Position numbers and translations under genes: made by a program. Below are positions 52,513-61,811 of a DNA stretch of 64,000 nt, in pieces. This DNA is from Candidatus Binatia bacterium (GTDB lineage: Bacteria > Desulfobacterota > Binatia > Bin18). The notes under the pieces were generated by a model. The model was given only the letters and a program-made list of their open reading frames with translations, did no database searches and was not told the origin of the DNA. Numbering within the stretch: position 1 is the first letter of the stretch; every line of letters starts with the position of its first letter. Where the stretch lies: positions 20,685 through 84,684 of the forward strand of contig JAJDTY010000058.1 in the NCBI GenBank assembly GCA_022826945.1, read 5' to 3'.

Positions 52513-52777
52513 GATTCTTCCCCGTGCGGTCAAAGAGCTCGAAGCCCTGCCTTCTTCGGTCCAAGACCAGGTCATCAGTAAGCTGGAACTCCTCGGTGAA
52601 TTCCCCTTCATGGGCCCGGCTATGTTCGATGCCTTTGAAGGGTATCGAGCGCTCTTGGTAGCAAAGAACAGATACCGGGTTATCTATCGGATCGTTTCAG
52701 ACGACACGGTAGAGGTCGCATATATCAGGCGTTGCTCCAGGCAAACATATCTTCGTGCCATACGAACGGAAGAGTAG
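52496..52777 (+). CDS. Type II toxin, RelE/ParE family
   Basis: 93 residues from a GTG overlapping the antitoxin. RelE/ParE fold: VEILPRAVKELEALPSSVQDQVISKL, YRALLVAKNRYRVIYRIVSDDTVEVAYIRR. The C-terminal Arg-rich strand fits mRNA-cleaving RelE or gyrase-inhibiting ParE; I cannot distinguish them. Forms a standard antitoxin-toxin pair. Confidence 0.87.
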   Translation: MDRKVEILPRAVKELEALPSSVQDQVISKLELLGEFPFMGPAMFDAFEGYRALLVAKNRYRVIYRIVSDDTVEVAYIRRCSRQTYLRAIRTEE

Positions 52778-52816
52778 TCGCCGCGTCGCTGAAGTACGTT
52801 TTCGAGAGGTGTCCGA

Positions 52817-53554
52817 ATGCCACACACGACGCTCGGCGTCGATTTGGCGGCGCAGCCGGAGAACACGGCGTTTTGCCTCATCGAATGGGTCAAGTTGAAA
52901 GCTCGGATCAGTGAGCTTCGTTGTGGAGCGGACGACGCGGTACTGCTGGAGAGATTTGGCCGCTCGGACAAGATCGGCATCGACGCCCCGTTCGGCTGGC
53001 CGACCGCATTCGCTGCTGCCGTTTGCGCGCACCAGCGTCGGAACGTGTGGCCCGCCGTCTCTACCGCTTCGCTCCGATACCGGACGACGGACCACATCGT
53101 GCGTGAGCGTATCAAGCGCTGGCCGTTGAGCGTGTCATCGGACCTGATCGGCGTCACGGCCATGCGCGCCGCCCGCTTGCTCTCCGAGACCGGACGGATT
53201 GATCGCAGTGGCCGCGGTCGCTTTGTCGAGGTATATCCCGCCGCCGCTCTGCATATCTGGGGCTTCCCTTCTACCGGCTACAAGAAGAAACCGGGTGAGG
53301 AAAAACGGCGCGGGGTAACACGCCGGTTGATTAGCACCACAAAACCGTGGCTGGATTGGCCGGTTGACGCGCAGCAGGCGTGTGAGAAAAGCGACGATGC
53401 GCTTGATGCGGTCGTGGCTGCTCTTGTCGCTCGGGCTGCGGCCACGGATCAGATCGAACCCGTTCCGCGAAAGCATATGGCGGCCGCCAAACGGGAAGGT
53501 TGGATCGCCCTCCCCCGCTCCGGCTCTTTGGCCAGCCTGACTGCGGATGTGTAA
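52817..53554 (+). CDS. DUF429 (RNase H-like fold) protein
   Basis: 245 residues. LGVDLAAQPENTAFC at the N-terminus and IGIDAPFGWP, then EVYPAAALHIWG and SDDALDAVVAALVARAA are typical DUF429 landmarks with the acidic residues of an RNase H-like active site. The function is unknown in the family; nuclease activity is predicted. It follows the toxin by 39 bases and may belong to the same transferred segment. ATG after GAGGTGTCCG. Confidence 0.8.
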   Translation: MPHTTLGVDLAAQPENTAFCLIEWVKLKARISELRCGADDAVLLERFGRSDKIGIDAPFGWPTAFAAAVCAHQRRNVWPAVSTASLRYRTTDHIVRERIKRWPLSVSSDLIGVTAMRAARLLSETGRIDRSGRGRFVEVYPAAALHIWGFPSTGYKKKPGEEKRRGVTRRLISTTKPWLDWPVDAQQACEKSDDALDAVVAALVARAAATDQIEPVPRKHMAAAKREGWIALPRSGSLASLTADV

Positions 53555-53593
53555 ATCCACGCGCCTCCAGGCTGGGGAGGTCGCAGGTGCTGT

Positions 53594-53632
53594 AGCTGTA
53601 AAGCCTTGAGTGGTGAAAGAGACACTACAGCT
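53594..53632. terminator. Inverted repeat between convergent genes
   Basis: AGCTGTA (53594-53600) and TACAGCT (53626-53632), with inner GAGTG/CACT pairing. It overlaps the stop codon of the LLM gene on the minus strand. Weak, no T-run. Confidence 0.35.
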
Positions 53633-54632
53633 GAATGAGTTTCCGATACCCCTCCAGCATGCCTGCACCCGCTCCCGACGCGTAGGACACGTTGACAAAG
53701 ATCACCTCGTCCACAACACCCTCGTACTCGGCCAAGCGGTGGCGGCATTCCTCGGGCGTTCCGGCGATGGTGACGGTATCGACCACCTCATCGGTCATGG
53801 CCTCTGCTGCTTTCTGGATATTTCCCTCGGGCACGTGCTTCAGCGCCGCGTCTGCCGCGGGCGAGAAACCCTGTTCCCGCAGCATGTACTCGTAATACGG
53901 ATGCGGCAGCGGAGAGAAGAGACGGCAGATCGCTTCACGCGCGGCCTGGCGGGCGACTTCACGTTCCTCATGCACCGAGACAAACGAGCCCATCAGAAAA
54001 CCGAGGGCGTGCGGGTCGCGGTCAGCCTCTTCCGCAGATTTTCGGGCCGCAGGTTGAATCACCTCGCGCGCGTACGGTGCGGATAATATCGCGCCCATGG
54101 CGATGCCATCCGCGACCCGACCGGCAACGCGGACCATGCGTGGAAAAATAGCGGAAATGTATATGGGAATGCTCTCGCGAATAGGCGTCACCGCCGGCAC
54201 CCAGTCCATGGTATGAATTTCGCCCTGGTATGAGACGCGCGAGCCGGCTGGAGTCCGGACGATTTGTTTGAGGTTTTCAATATACTCGGTCATTTTCTGG
54301 TAGGGTTTCTCATGCGGAACACCCTGCCACTCGGCGTTAATATGCCGGTTGCCGCTGCCGACCCCAAGAAGCAGCCGCCCACCGGAAAGCTCGTCCACAT
54401 CAACCGCACTCATACCCGCAATAAAAGGGCTGCGGCCGTAGGCGTTCAGCACGTAGGAACCAATCCGGACCCGTTCGGTTGCCAAGGCAAGCGCGGTCAA
54501 CGGCACGAAGGCGCTACGCCAGGCTTCGGTGACATACAGAGAATCAAAACCGGCCACTTCGGCTTCTTTGGCCACAACCATCATGTCGCGCTGCGACATG
54601 CCACCTCCGGGGAAAATCAGTCCACGTTGCAT
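53625..54632 (-). CDS. Luciferase-like (LLM) flavin-dependent oxidoreductase, F420-type
   Basis: 335 residues. AKEAEVAGFDSLYVTEAWRSAF, RVRIGSYVLNAYGRSPF, VDVDELSGGRLLLGVGSGNRH and the long C-terminal TIAGTPEECRHRLAEYE. The GxGSGN segment and lack of the EHH motif place it nearer the F420-dependent reductases (Mer/FGD-like) than the other three LLM genes here. ATG after AAGGAGAGGCGT. It follows the MaoC-like gene by 38 bases. Confidence 0.87.
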   Translation of the reverse strand: MQRGLIFPGGGMSQRDMMVVAKEAEVAGFDSLYVTEAWRSAFVPLTALALATERVRIGSYVLNAYGRSPFIAGMSAVDVDELSGGRLLLGVGSGNRHINAEWQGVPHEKPYQKMTEYIENLKQIVRTPAGSRVSYQGEIHTMDWVPAVTPIRESIPIYISAIFPRMVRVAGRVADGIAMGAILSAPYAREVIQPAARKSAEEADRDPHALGFLMGSFVSVHEEREVARQAAREAICRLFSPLPHPYYEYMLREQGFSPAADAALKHVPEGNIQKAAEAMTDEVVDTVTIAGTPEECRHRLAEYEGVVDEVIFVNVSYASGAGAGMLEGYRKLIQL

Positions 54633-54670
54633 ACGCCTCTCCTTATTTCGTGTCCTTATTGACCGAGCCC

Positions 54671-55540
54671 TTATTTACCCACAACAATGGCCCCGTCCCG
54701 CACCGCAGGTTTGCCCTCCTCAGTCCGTATCTCAAACCGCACCACGTCGCCCTCCGCGCTCGCTTCCCGCGACACGATCCGAACGGTCAGATGTGAGGGC
54801 ATGAACACCATGGCACCAAAGCGCCCGGTTATCCGTTTGACCCGTTCCGGGTGACCGTCGGTTTCCTGAGCAATGACACAGGAGATGCCATGCGCCAGCG
54901 TTGCGGTTCCGTGCAGGATCAGACCCGGCAACCCGTACTGCTCGGCCACTGCCGGGTCGGTATGAATCGGGTTCCAGATACGTGCACACTCAGTGTAGAC
55001 ATGGGCCGCCCCGGCCGAAATCGCCACCGGGATTTCCGCCTTCGCCCCGGTCGCCGTATCGAGCGGTTCCAATAGGGCTGGCAGGTCGGAGACCGGGCTA
55101 TCTTCCCCCTCGACGTCAACCCCACGAAAGAGCGTTCCGTACCAGGTCGAACAGACCGGCTGACCATCGGCGTCCCGAGTATCAAAACGAACGGTCTGGT
55201 AGGCCCCCGGTTTACGCTGTTCAACACCGGCCACGGTTGCTTGCGTTGTCAGCTTTTCGCCCGCCCGGATAAGGCGGTGAATCACCAAGTCATGCGTGGC
55301 ATGGACGCCCCGCAGAGCCTCTTCCCGTTTCAGGGCACTGTCTCGCATGGCGAGCATGACCGGCCACTCAATACAGACCGGAAAGAGCGGATGAGCAACG
55401 ATCCCGTCCGGCCGACAGGTGTCCATATAACAGGGTAAATAGTCGTCGAGTCCGGCCGCGTACGACATGACCCACCGGGGATCGATTTCGCTGACAAACG
55501 GTTGCCCAACAGAGCCGACTGTTGCTGAATGCAGTGCCAT
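54671..55540 (-). CDS. Double-hotdog MaoC-like (R)-hydratase/dehydratase
   Basis: 289 residues. N-terminal MaoC_dehydrat_N-like hotdog (DPRWVMSYAAGLDDYLPCYMD) and C-terminal MaoC domain with the hydratase motif ARIWNPIHTDPAVAEQYGLPGLILHGT, including the Asn/Asp-His pair. It would hydrate a trans-enoyl-CoA. ATG after TTAAGGAGGACGGCC. It lies 39 bases after the sbcC stop and could be read from the same transcript. Confidence 0.88.
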   Translation of the reverse strand: MALHSATVGSVGQPFVSEIDPRWVMSYAAGLDDYLPCYMDTCRPDGIVAHPLFPVCIEWPVMLAMRDSALKREEALRGVHATHDLVIHRLIRAGEKLTTQATVAGVEQRKPGAYQTVRFDTRDADGQPVCSTWYGTLFRGVDVEGEDSPVSDLPALLEPLDTATGAKAEIPVAISAGAAHVYTECARIWNPIHTDPAVAEQYGLPGLILHGTATLAHGISCVIAQETDGHPERVKRITGRFGAMVFMPSHLTVRIVSREASAEGDVVRFEIRTEEGKPAVRDGAIVVGK

Positions 55541-55579
55541 GGCCGTCCTCCTTAACGGTCTCTTCCAGAGAGTGGATGC

Positions 55580-58500
55580 CTAGCCTGATACCGTAATCTC
55601 GCTCGTCCTGCTACCTTTGCGTACTTCTATGCGCATAGGCATAGCCGCAGCGACTTCTTCGACATGGGTAATAATGCCCACCATCCGGCCCTCTTCGCCC
55701 CGCAGTTCTTGCAGGGTTTCCGTGACCATCTGTACACCTTCCCGATCCAGCGTGCCGAATCCTTCATCCAGAATCAGGCATTCAGTCGAGGTCTGGGCCG
55801 CCCGGCCGGTCGCAACGGTCCGAAACCCTTGCGAGAGCGCGAGCGCAATAGCAAGTGAGGCTAAAAACGTTTCTCCGCCTGATAGCGAATGAGTAGGCCG
55901 GGCACGACGTTGATCTTCATGGTCAACAATCTGGAGCGTGATCGCCTTCCCCTTATGCGCAATATCGAACACATACCGCCCGTGGGTGAGGCGTTGCAGG
56001 TGAGCGGACGCATCGCGCATTAGAGCTTCTATAGCTCCCCGCGACAAGAAATCGGTAAATTCCGAACCCAGGAGCTTACGCAGGTCCGAGGCCAGACGTT
56101 CTTCACTCTGTGCGGCGTGCAGCTTTTCTTCTTCTTGCTCTTTCTCCTGCCAACGACGTTCGGCCTCGGCATGTTCCGCCTCTAAACGCCCGCGTTGTTC
56201 TTGGAGAGACATCATTTGTCCCCGGACCGTTTCAAGTTGGGGTTTGATCCGCTCTCCGTCTTCGCCGGTGTCAGTGAGGTGGTATTGCTCGATCAGCCCG
56301 CGAAGCTTTGCCCGTTCCTCTGCAATCGTGTTGGACGCCTGTTGCTGCTTCTTCTGTGACTCCTCCAGCATATGCGTTCGGACTTGAAGGTCGGCCTGTG
56401 ACTCGGCGGATTGGCGTTCAGCCTGTTCTCGTCTGGCCTGTGCGTTTTCTTCACGCTGCAACAAGTCGGCGTGGTGGGTTTGCTTGTCCGACAGGGCTTT
56501 GAGTTCATTTTCTACTTCTTCAGTCTGTGGCAGCACCGCGTCTTCCACCAGACCAAGGCAGGTACGCACGGCCTGTGCTTCGCGCTCGGCTCGGAGCACC
56601 ACGCCTTCGTACTCGGCGGCGAGCCGGGCGAGGGCTACCTCTTTTTGAGCCTGCGTTGTGTTTAACGAGTTGAGCGTCGCTTCGAGCTCACGCAAGGCTT
56701 TCTCTGCCTCCTTCATCCGTTGCTCAGCCTGCATCACCGTAGTCCGGCGTTGTGCCACGCTCTGCTCAGGATCGCCATTCGTGGCGAGAAATGCAGCAAT
56801 CTCACCTCCGAGCACTTCTAATTCGCGTGTATCGGCCTCCAGCCTTTCGATTGTCACGCGCAACTCTCCACCCAGCGTTGCCTCTTCTTGTTGCGCGGCT
56901 TCACGTTGGCGTGACAGTCTCGCCTTTTCCTGCTCGACGGATACGACCTGAGCTTCCATGTCTCTGAGCGCTACGCTCAGTTCTCCGTGTTGGGCCTGTA
57001 CAGCCTGAAGGACTTCAGAAGGAGACACGTAGTCGGGGAAACGCGACACGAGGCTGTTTCGGACTTCTCGTTTGAGGCGCTCGCGTTCTTTCAGCCCCTG
57101 CTCCGCGGCATCAAGTCTCGCCCGGCGTGTGGCCACCGTGGTGTTTGCTTCCTGCGCTTCTGCGCGTTTTTGTTGAGCGGCCCGTGCGGTACGTTCCATT
57201 TGAGCCTGAAGTTCCTTCAGATCGTTCCCGGCTTCTTGAGCAACGGGAAGCTCGCTGACGGTTGTCTGACATACGGGGCAGGGGTCGCCAACGTGAAGCG
57301 TAGCCCGCAGGTGGGCTGCTTCGTACTGGCGCTGGTTGTCTTCAAGCACGGTGCGGGCCGCTTGCTCCTGCTCTTCGGCTTGAGCGAACTCCTGCTGAGC
57401 CTGCTGGGCGACGTGTTCGGCCCTGGTCAGCTCAGCACGGGTAGTCTCAAGTTCAGCCCTGACTCGCTCTTCCGCCTCAGCCGCCTCCTGCAATTCTCGG
57501 CCCAAGCGTTTGGCTTCAGCGATCAACTGGCGCTTCTGCCGTTCGTCTTCTTTTGTTCTTTCGAGCTTGTCTTTTAGTTCTCGGACGTTCTGCTCATGAC
57601 TCACATTTTGTCGCTTCAGGTCATCCAGACGGTGTTGGGTCGCGGTGTGTTCTTGGCGCAGAGCCTCTATCCGGGCGGTCAGTTGCTGTTGTTCCTGTCG
57701 CAGTTCTTTCCAGCGCTTTGCCGCGCCAAGCTTTTCCGTCAGTGTGGTCACGTCGCCGGCTTCGGCAACAAGCTGCTCAAACCTGGCGGTGTAGTCCTGA
57801 TGTTGAGACCGCGTTTGCTCTACTTGCTGCGTGTGGTCTGCGATCTGTTGTATAAGGGTATCGACTTCTCCCTGGGTAGCGGTCCGTTTGGTCTTTTTCC
57901 GTTCTGCTTCCTCACAGGCGCTCGCCCATTCCTTGAGGTGGACAGCCGCACGTTTGACGACTTCGTGGCGTACCGTGTCGTACCCTAACGCTTCTCGCTC
58001 CTGACCAATCTTTTCCAATTCATCTGTCAGGCTGGTAACCTGGGCGGTCGCCTCATCAGCTTTCCCTTGCGCCAGCTCTTTCTCCTGAGTGCGCGTCTGC
58101 ACTTCAGTTTGCAGCTCGGTCACGCGACTTCGCAAGCCTGCTATTTGATCGACGTGTTGGACCACATTGCGTAAGCATTGCTCCTGCTGAGAAACCTGTT
58201 CAATACGTTGGCTGAGCTTGGAAAGCTCCTCTTTCTGAAGCGCAATATGCTCCTGACTCAGGCCGGCGTATTGGGCCAGGGTTTCACGTAGCGTTTCCGC
58301 CCGAGTTTTTTCCCGATCGGCGACAAACTTGGCCTGGTCGGCCACCCGGGAGTACACGCCAAGCTCCAGGATCTTCGCCAGCAATTCGCGCCGTTTTTTT
58401 GGCTCGCTGGTGAGAAATTCGGCATACCGGCCCTGGGGGAGGATGACGGTTTTGGTGAAGCTGTCAAAATCGAGACCCAGGAGATCTTCAATCCGATTAG

Positions 58501-58861
58501 TGAGCCGCGCAGACCCGGATGCATCCTGTATCCACTCTTCCCCTTCACGTTCGCTGAGACCGGAGTCCGTGATCTTCCCTGTTCGTCTTACGGCCCGAAA
58601 CCAACGCGTTCCGAGCGTAAAGTCGAGCGCGACCTCACACATCTGCTCTCCGGTCGAGATCACGCCTTTTGAATCCGCTCCATAACGTGCGGTGCGGCCG
58701 TACAGGCACCAGACCATAGCGTCGATGAGCGCGGACTTGCCGCTGGCCATCGGACCGGTAATGGAGAACAGGTCGAGTTGCGAGAAGTCGACTTCGTGGA
58801 CCTGATCTCCCGTCACCCGAAAGGGCATAAAATTTTTGAGGCTGAGTTTCTGTGGGCGCAT
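55580..58861 (-). CDS. sbcC: Exonuclease subunit SbcC (Rad50-like ATPase)
   Basis: 1093 residues. Walker A GPMASGKS (36-43), long coiled coils (about 180-500 and 560-900) with a zinc-hook CPVC near residue 530, ABC signature LSGGETFLASLAIALALSQGF near 990, and Walker B CLILDEGFGTLD near 1030. With SbcD it forms the ATP-gated double-strand-break nuclease (the bacterial Mre11-Rad50). No Shine-Dalgarno; the leader is C-rich. Length and architecture are complete. Confidence 0.96.
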   Translation of the reverse strand: MRPQKLSLKNFMPFRVTGDQVHEVDFSQLDLFSITGPMASGKSALIDAMVWCLYGRTARYGADSKGVISTGEQMCEVALDFTLGTRWFRAVRRTGKITDSGLSEREGEEWIQDASGSARLTNRIEDLLGLDFDSFTKTVILPQGRYAEFLTSEPKKRRELLAKILELGVYSRVADQAKFVADREKTRAETLRETLAQYAGLSQEHIALQKEELSKLSQRIEQVSQQEQCLRNVVQHVDQIAGLRSRVTELQTEVQTRTQEKELAQGKADEATAQVTSLTDELEKIGQEREALGYDTVRHEVVKRAAVHLKEWASACEEAERKKTKRTATQGEVDTLIQQIADHTQQVEQTRSQHQDYTARFEQLVAEAGDVTTLTEKLGAAKRWKELRQEQQQLTARIEALRQEHTATQHRLDDLKRQNVSHEQNVRELKDKLERTKEDERQKRQLIAEAKRLGRELQEAAEAEERVRAELETTRAELTRAEHVAQQAQQEFAQAEEQEQAARTVLEDNQRQYEAAHLRATLHVGDPCPVCQTTVSELPVAQEAGNDLKELQAQMERTARAAQQKRAEAQEANTTVATRRARLDAAEQGLKERERLKREVRNSLVSRFPDYVSPSEVLQAVQAQHGELSVALRDMEAQVVSVEQEKARLSRQREAAQQEEATLGGELRVTIERLEADTRELEVLGGEIAAFLATNGDPEQSVAQRRTTVMQAEQRMKEAEKALRELEATLNSLNTTQAQKEVALARLAAEYEGVVLRAEREAQAVRTCLGLVEDAVLPQTEEVENELKALSDKQTHHADLLQREENAQARREQAERQSAESQADLQVRTHMLEESQKKQQQASNTIAEERAKLRGLIEQYHLTDTGEDGERIKPQLETVRGQMMSLQEQRGRLEAEHAEAERRWQEKEQEEEKLHAAQSEERLASDLRKLLGSEFTDFLSRGAIEALMRDASAHLQRLTHGRYVFDIAHKGKAITLQIVDHEDQRRARPTHSLSGGETFLASLAIALALSQGFRTVATGRAAQTSTECLILDEGFGTLDREGVQMVTETLQELRGEEGRMVGIITHVEEVAAAMPMRIEVRKGSRTSEITVSG

Positions 58862-58870
58862 GGCGTTAAT

Positions 58871-58897
58871 GGGGGACTGGGGGTCCGGGGTTGGGGG
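58871..58897 (+). other. Predicted G-quadruplex motif between sbcD and sbcC
   Basis: Four G-tracts of 5, 5, 4 and 5 with loops ACT, TCC and TT. It lies on the plus strand, which is the template strand for the sbcC message, in the 47-base gap between sbcD and sbcC. Confidence 0.75.
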
Positions 58898-58908
58898 TTG
58901 GCATTCAC

Positions 58909-60087
58909 TTATACGGGTTCGTCCCGCGCGGTGCTGACCTCCTGATACAGCCGCTCAAACAGGGCCACGAGTTGAGGCTCGGGCTCTGCGCCGCGTTTTG
59001 ACTTGTAATAGTCGGTAAAAAGTTCTGCCGCGGGTCGCTCCTTTGGATTGTGAGTCGTTTCGCCGACGGAATCGCTCGCCTGGGTCTCTTCAAACCGGAG
59101 CGAGACTACGCCCGGCAGCGCCCGGATTTGCTCGATCAGTTCAGACGTTTGGCCTTCCGGCTTCAGAACGACCTCAACCCAGGCGTTGGTGAACTCTTGC
59201 GCCTGTGACAGTATTTCCTCTGCGGTTCCCGTCCGGCGCAGCAGGGCTTTACCTGCGGTTAGCGCAATCGGTGAGACTTCCGCTGGTTTCCCCGGATGGG
59301 CCTCAACTAGGCAGACGCTTTTGTCCTGGCCCCGCTCGCCAAAGTCCATCTGCAGGATCGATCCGGCGTAGCGCGCCTGCGCCCGTGTCCCGCCTACCTT
59401 CTGGGGCTGATGCATATGCCCCAAGGCCACATAGTGTACCTGACCGGGAAAGATGCCGGGATCGACAGGAAAGACGCTTGAGCGCCATTCACCCCCTCCA
59501 AACTCCGTCCCGGAAACATGGGCATGAGCGAGCAGGATGGACACCGCGTTGGGGTCCATTTGCAGCGTCGCTTCCTCCAGGGCGCGGAGATAATCCTGCA
59601 CCATGCTCTGATACACACTCAGACGTTCGTTCTCGCTTTTGTCGGTTCCTTCGGCCGCAGTCAGGACGCGGTGAGGATGCAGATAAGGCAGACAACTCAC
59701 CAGCGCTCGCTCCCCTCCGGTACGCTGGGGAATGGAAACAATGAGGTCCGACGGGGTTTCACTCATGTCCGTCATCATATGCACGTGGAGCAAATCGCCC
59801 AGCGGTTTCAGGGTGCGCAGGCGGGCGGCGTCATCGTGGTTGCCGGGAATGACGACAGAGACAATGTTGTCGCGGGCAAGTTGCGCCAGGGTGTGTGCCA
59901 CCAGTTCCTCGGCAGCCAGCGGCGGGCGTCGCTCGTGAAAGACATCCCCGGTCACCAGGACGGCATCAACTTGCTCGCGCTTGGCAATATCAATAATCTC
60001 GGCAAACACCGCCCGGTGCTCATCCATCCGCGAGCGATTGCGGATAGTCCGGCCCACGTGCCAGTCTGAAGTATGAAGGAATTTCAT
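58909..60087 (-). CDS. sbcD: Exonuclease subunit SbcD (Mre11-like nuclease)
   Basis: 392 residues. Calcineurin-type metal motifs: TSDWHVG (D8, H10), VLVTGDVFHER, IPGNHDDAARL, and YVALGHMHQPQKVGG; capping region with PVDPGIFPGQVHY. Dimanganese nuclease subunit of SbcCD. Gap of 9 bases after herA and no clear Shine-Dalgarno, suggesting coupling. Confidence 0.95.
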   Translation of the reverse strand: MKFLHTSDWHVGRTIRNRSRMDEHRAVFAEIIDIAKREQVDAVLVTGDVFHERRPPLAAEELVAHTLAQLARDNIVSVVIPGNHDDAARLRTLKPLGDLLHVHMMTDMSETPSDLIVSIPQRTGGERALVSCLPYLHPHRVLTAAEGTDKSENERLSVYQSMVQDYLRALEEATLQMDPNAVSILLAHAHVSGTEFGGGEWRSSVFPVDPGIFPGQVHYVALGHMHQPQKVGGTRAQARYAGSILQMDFGERGQDKSVCLVEAHPGKPAEVSPIALTAGKALLRRTGTAEEILSQAQEFTNAWVEVVLKPEGQTSELIEQIRALPGVVSLRFEETQASDSVGETTHNPKERPAAELFTDYYKSKRGAEPEPQLVALFERLYQEVSTARDEPV

Positions 60088-60096
60088 GTCCGTATC

Positions 60097-61791
60097 TTAA
60101 TATTCGCTTTCCCGGACTCGGGACAGCTTCAAAGCAGGTGGCCGTAGTTTCTGCTCGTCCGCCCGGGTCGCCCAGGCCGGCATCGGGAATAGAATCGGGA
60201 CCGGGGTGGGAATGTCGGGTTGAGACACGATCATCCGCCCTGACGTTAAAATAGCGGCCCGCTTGCGCAAGGTTGGCGGCAGAAAACCATATTCGGCACG
60301 CTCGGCTTCAGCGGCATCCAGCCGGCCGACGATCCGAAAGGCAGGGTTGGCAACAATCCGCCGCTCCACTTCGGAAGCGGTTTGCTGCGCACCGATCAGA
60401 ATCGTACCGCTGGACCGTCCCCGCTCGGCGATTTCAAGCAGTCGCTCTCGAATCGGAGACCAGCCGTCACGAGGAGCGTAGCGGTTCAGTTCGTCCACAA
60501 CGATAAAGCACAGGGGTTCCGCTGACCCGGTCGCTTCTTTTTCTTCCTGAATCTGTTGCAGCACAGAGCCCACCACAAAGCTCTTACCGACTTCGTACAG
60601 TCCACTCAGGCTGACCACGGTTACCTGCTTGTTGCGCCAGTTGATCGCGTGCCGAGCCGCGTCGGAGTCCGCGGGGTCGCGAATAAGATACGAGACCTTG
60701 TCTTCGGCGCTGTACAGACGACGCATAAACGCGCCGACCGTGCCTGGCGAATGGTTAGTTGAACTCGCAAGCGTCTCCATCGCTCGGAGGAGGGTCGGAA
60801 AATCGCGAACCTCGGTCGGAGGGAGTGGACTGTCGTCCTCTGCAAGGTCCTCATCCAAGGGGAGCAACACGCCCGGACCCGGACCGCTTTTCTCGGCGTC
60901 TTCGGCCGCTTCAAGGAGTTTGCGTTCAACCTGATAGGTCAAGGCTGACAGCAAGGAGGCATCTTCCCCACCTTCAGAAAACAGGTAGCGTAGCAAGCGC
61001 TGACGGCAGAAATCCCGAACCGTCCAAAAATAGGGCGTGACCTCATCCGCCTTACGGGAGCTAACCTTGGGCATGATCGGCCCGCGTGCGCTTTCCATAG
61101 GTGGAACGTAGAATTGAACCGAATCAAACGGCTCTGCCGGCAGTCCTAGTTGGGTGTAGAGAGCCTCGTTTTCAACGTCCATGACGTTACTGGCTTTATC
61201 TAAGAACAGCAGATCCTCACCTTTGACATTAAAAATAATGGCGTGGGTGTTTTTCGCGTCGGTCAGCTGCCCACAGTGCAGCAGGCTGTGCAGCAAGAAG
61301 GTCGCGTAGGTCGTTTTGGTGGCAATGCCGGACACGCCGCTGATATTCATATGCGCGCCCTTGCGACCATTCAAAAAATCGAGGTTGCCGTATACGACTT
61401 CCTTGCCGGACAGGGACAGGCCAATCGGAAACTTGCGCTCCATCTTGTCCATGAACAGGGCTTGCGCGAACTCTTCATCCTCGACCGTACGAACCGGGTT
61501 GCCCGGCATCGGCGGATAATAGTACTCCGGTATCAAACGGGTCACTTTGACATGCGCGGCGATAGAGAGTTCAACCGGCAGACCGCGTTCCGCCTCAACC
61601 ACGTCGGAGTCAAATGTCGAGCCCTGATGGCGTGCCCGGACAATATCGACCATGCCGAATAGTTTCAGGGGTCCGTTTGGCGAGTCGGTCTCGACCACAA
61701 TAGCATCATCAACCTGGATTGGTTCGCCTTCTTCGAGCCACACCCAGAATTCGAGCGGGGTGGCATCTTGTGTGCCGATAACTCTCCCCAT
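60097..61791 (-). CDS. herA: HerA-type DNA translocase/helicase (DUF87 ATPase)
   Basis: 564 residues. N-terminal HAS-barrel (MGRVIGTQDATPLEFWVWLEE), an ATPase core with variant P-loop ISGVSGIATKTTYA near 170-185 (the residue before Lys is Thr rather than Gly), Walker B FIVVDELNRYAP near 430-440, and the C-terminal AERGRSSGTILIGAQQTASEVE and Arg-finger region. HerA hexamers pump DNA into the NurA nuclease. ATG after GGGAAGGAGAACGC. Immediately downstream of nurA and upstream of sbcD. Confidence 0.85.
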   Translation of the reverse strand: MGRVIGTQDATPLEFWVWLEEGEPIQVDDAIVVETDSPNGPLKLFGMVDIVRARHQGSTFDSDVVEAERGLPVELSIAAHVKVTRLIPEYYYPPMPGNPVRTVEDEEFAQALFMDKMERKFPIGLSLSGKEVVYGNLDFLNGRKGAHMNISGVSGIATKTTYATFLLHSLLHCGQLTDAKNTHAIIFNVKGEDLLFLDKASNVMDVENEALYTQLGLPAEPFDSVQFYVPPMESARGPIMPKVSSRKADEVTPYFWTVRDFCRQRLLRYLFSEGGEDASLLSALTYQVERKLLEAAEDAEKSGPGPGVLLPLDEDLAEDDSPLPPTEVRDFPTLLRAMETLASSTNHSPGTVGAFMRRLYSAEDKVSYLIRDPADSDAARHAINWRNKQVTVVSLSGLYEVGKSFVVGSVLQQIQEEKEATGSAEPLCFIVVDELNRYAPRDGWSPIRERLLEIAERGRSSGTILIGAQQTASEVERRIVANPAFRIVGRLDAAEAERAEYGFLPPTLRKRAAILTSGRMIVSQPDIPTPVPILFPMPAWATRADEQKLRPPALKLSRVRESEY

Positions 61792-61811
61792 GCGTTCTCC
61801 TTCCCGTTTGG

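Noticed and set aside
56987..57577. Hydrophobic-looking 196-residue open frame on the plus strand
   Set aside because: Antisense to the coiled-coil part of sbcC; leucine-rich appearance arises from complement of Glu/Gln codons.
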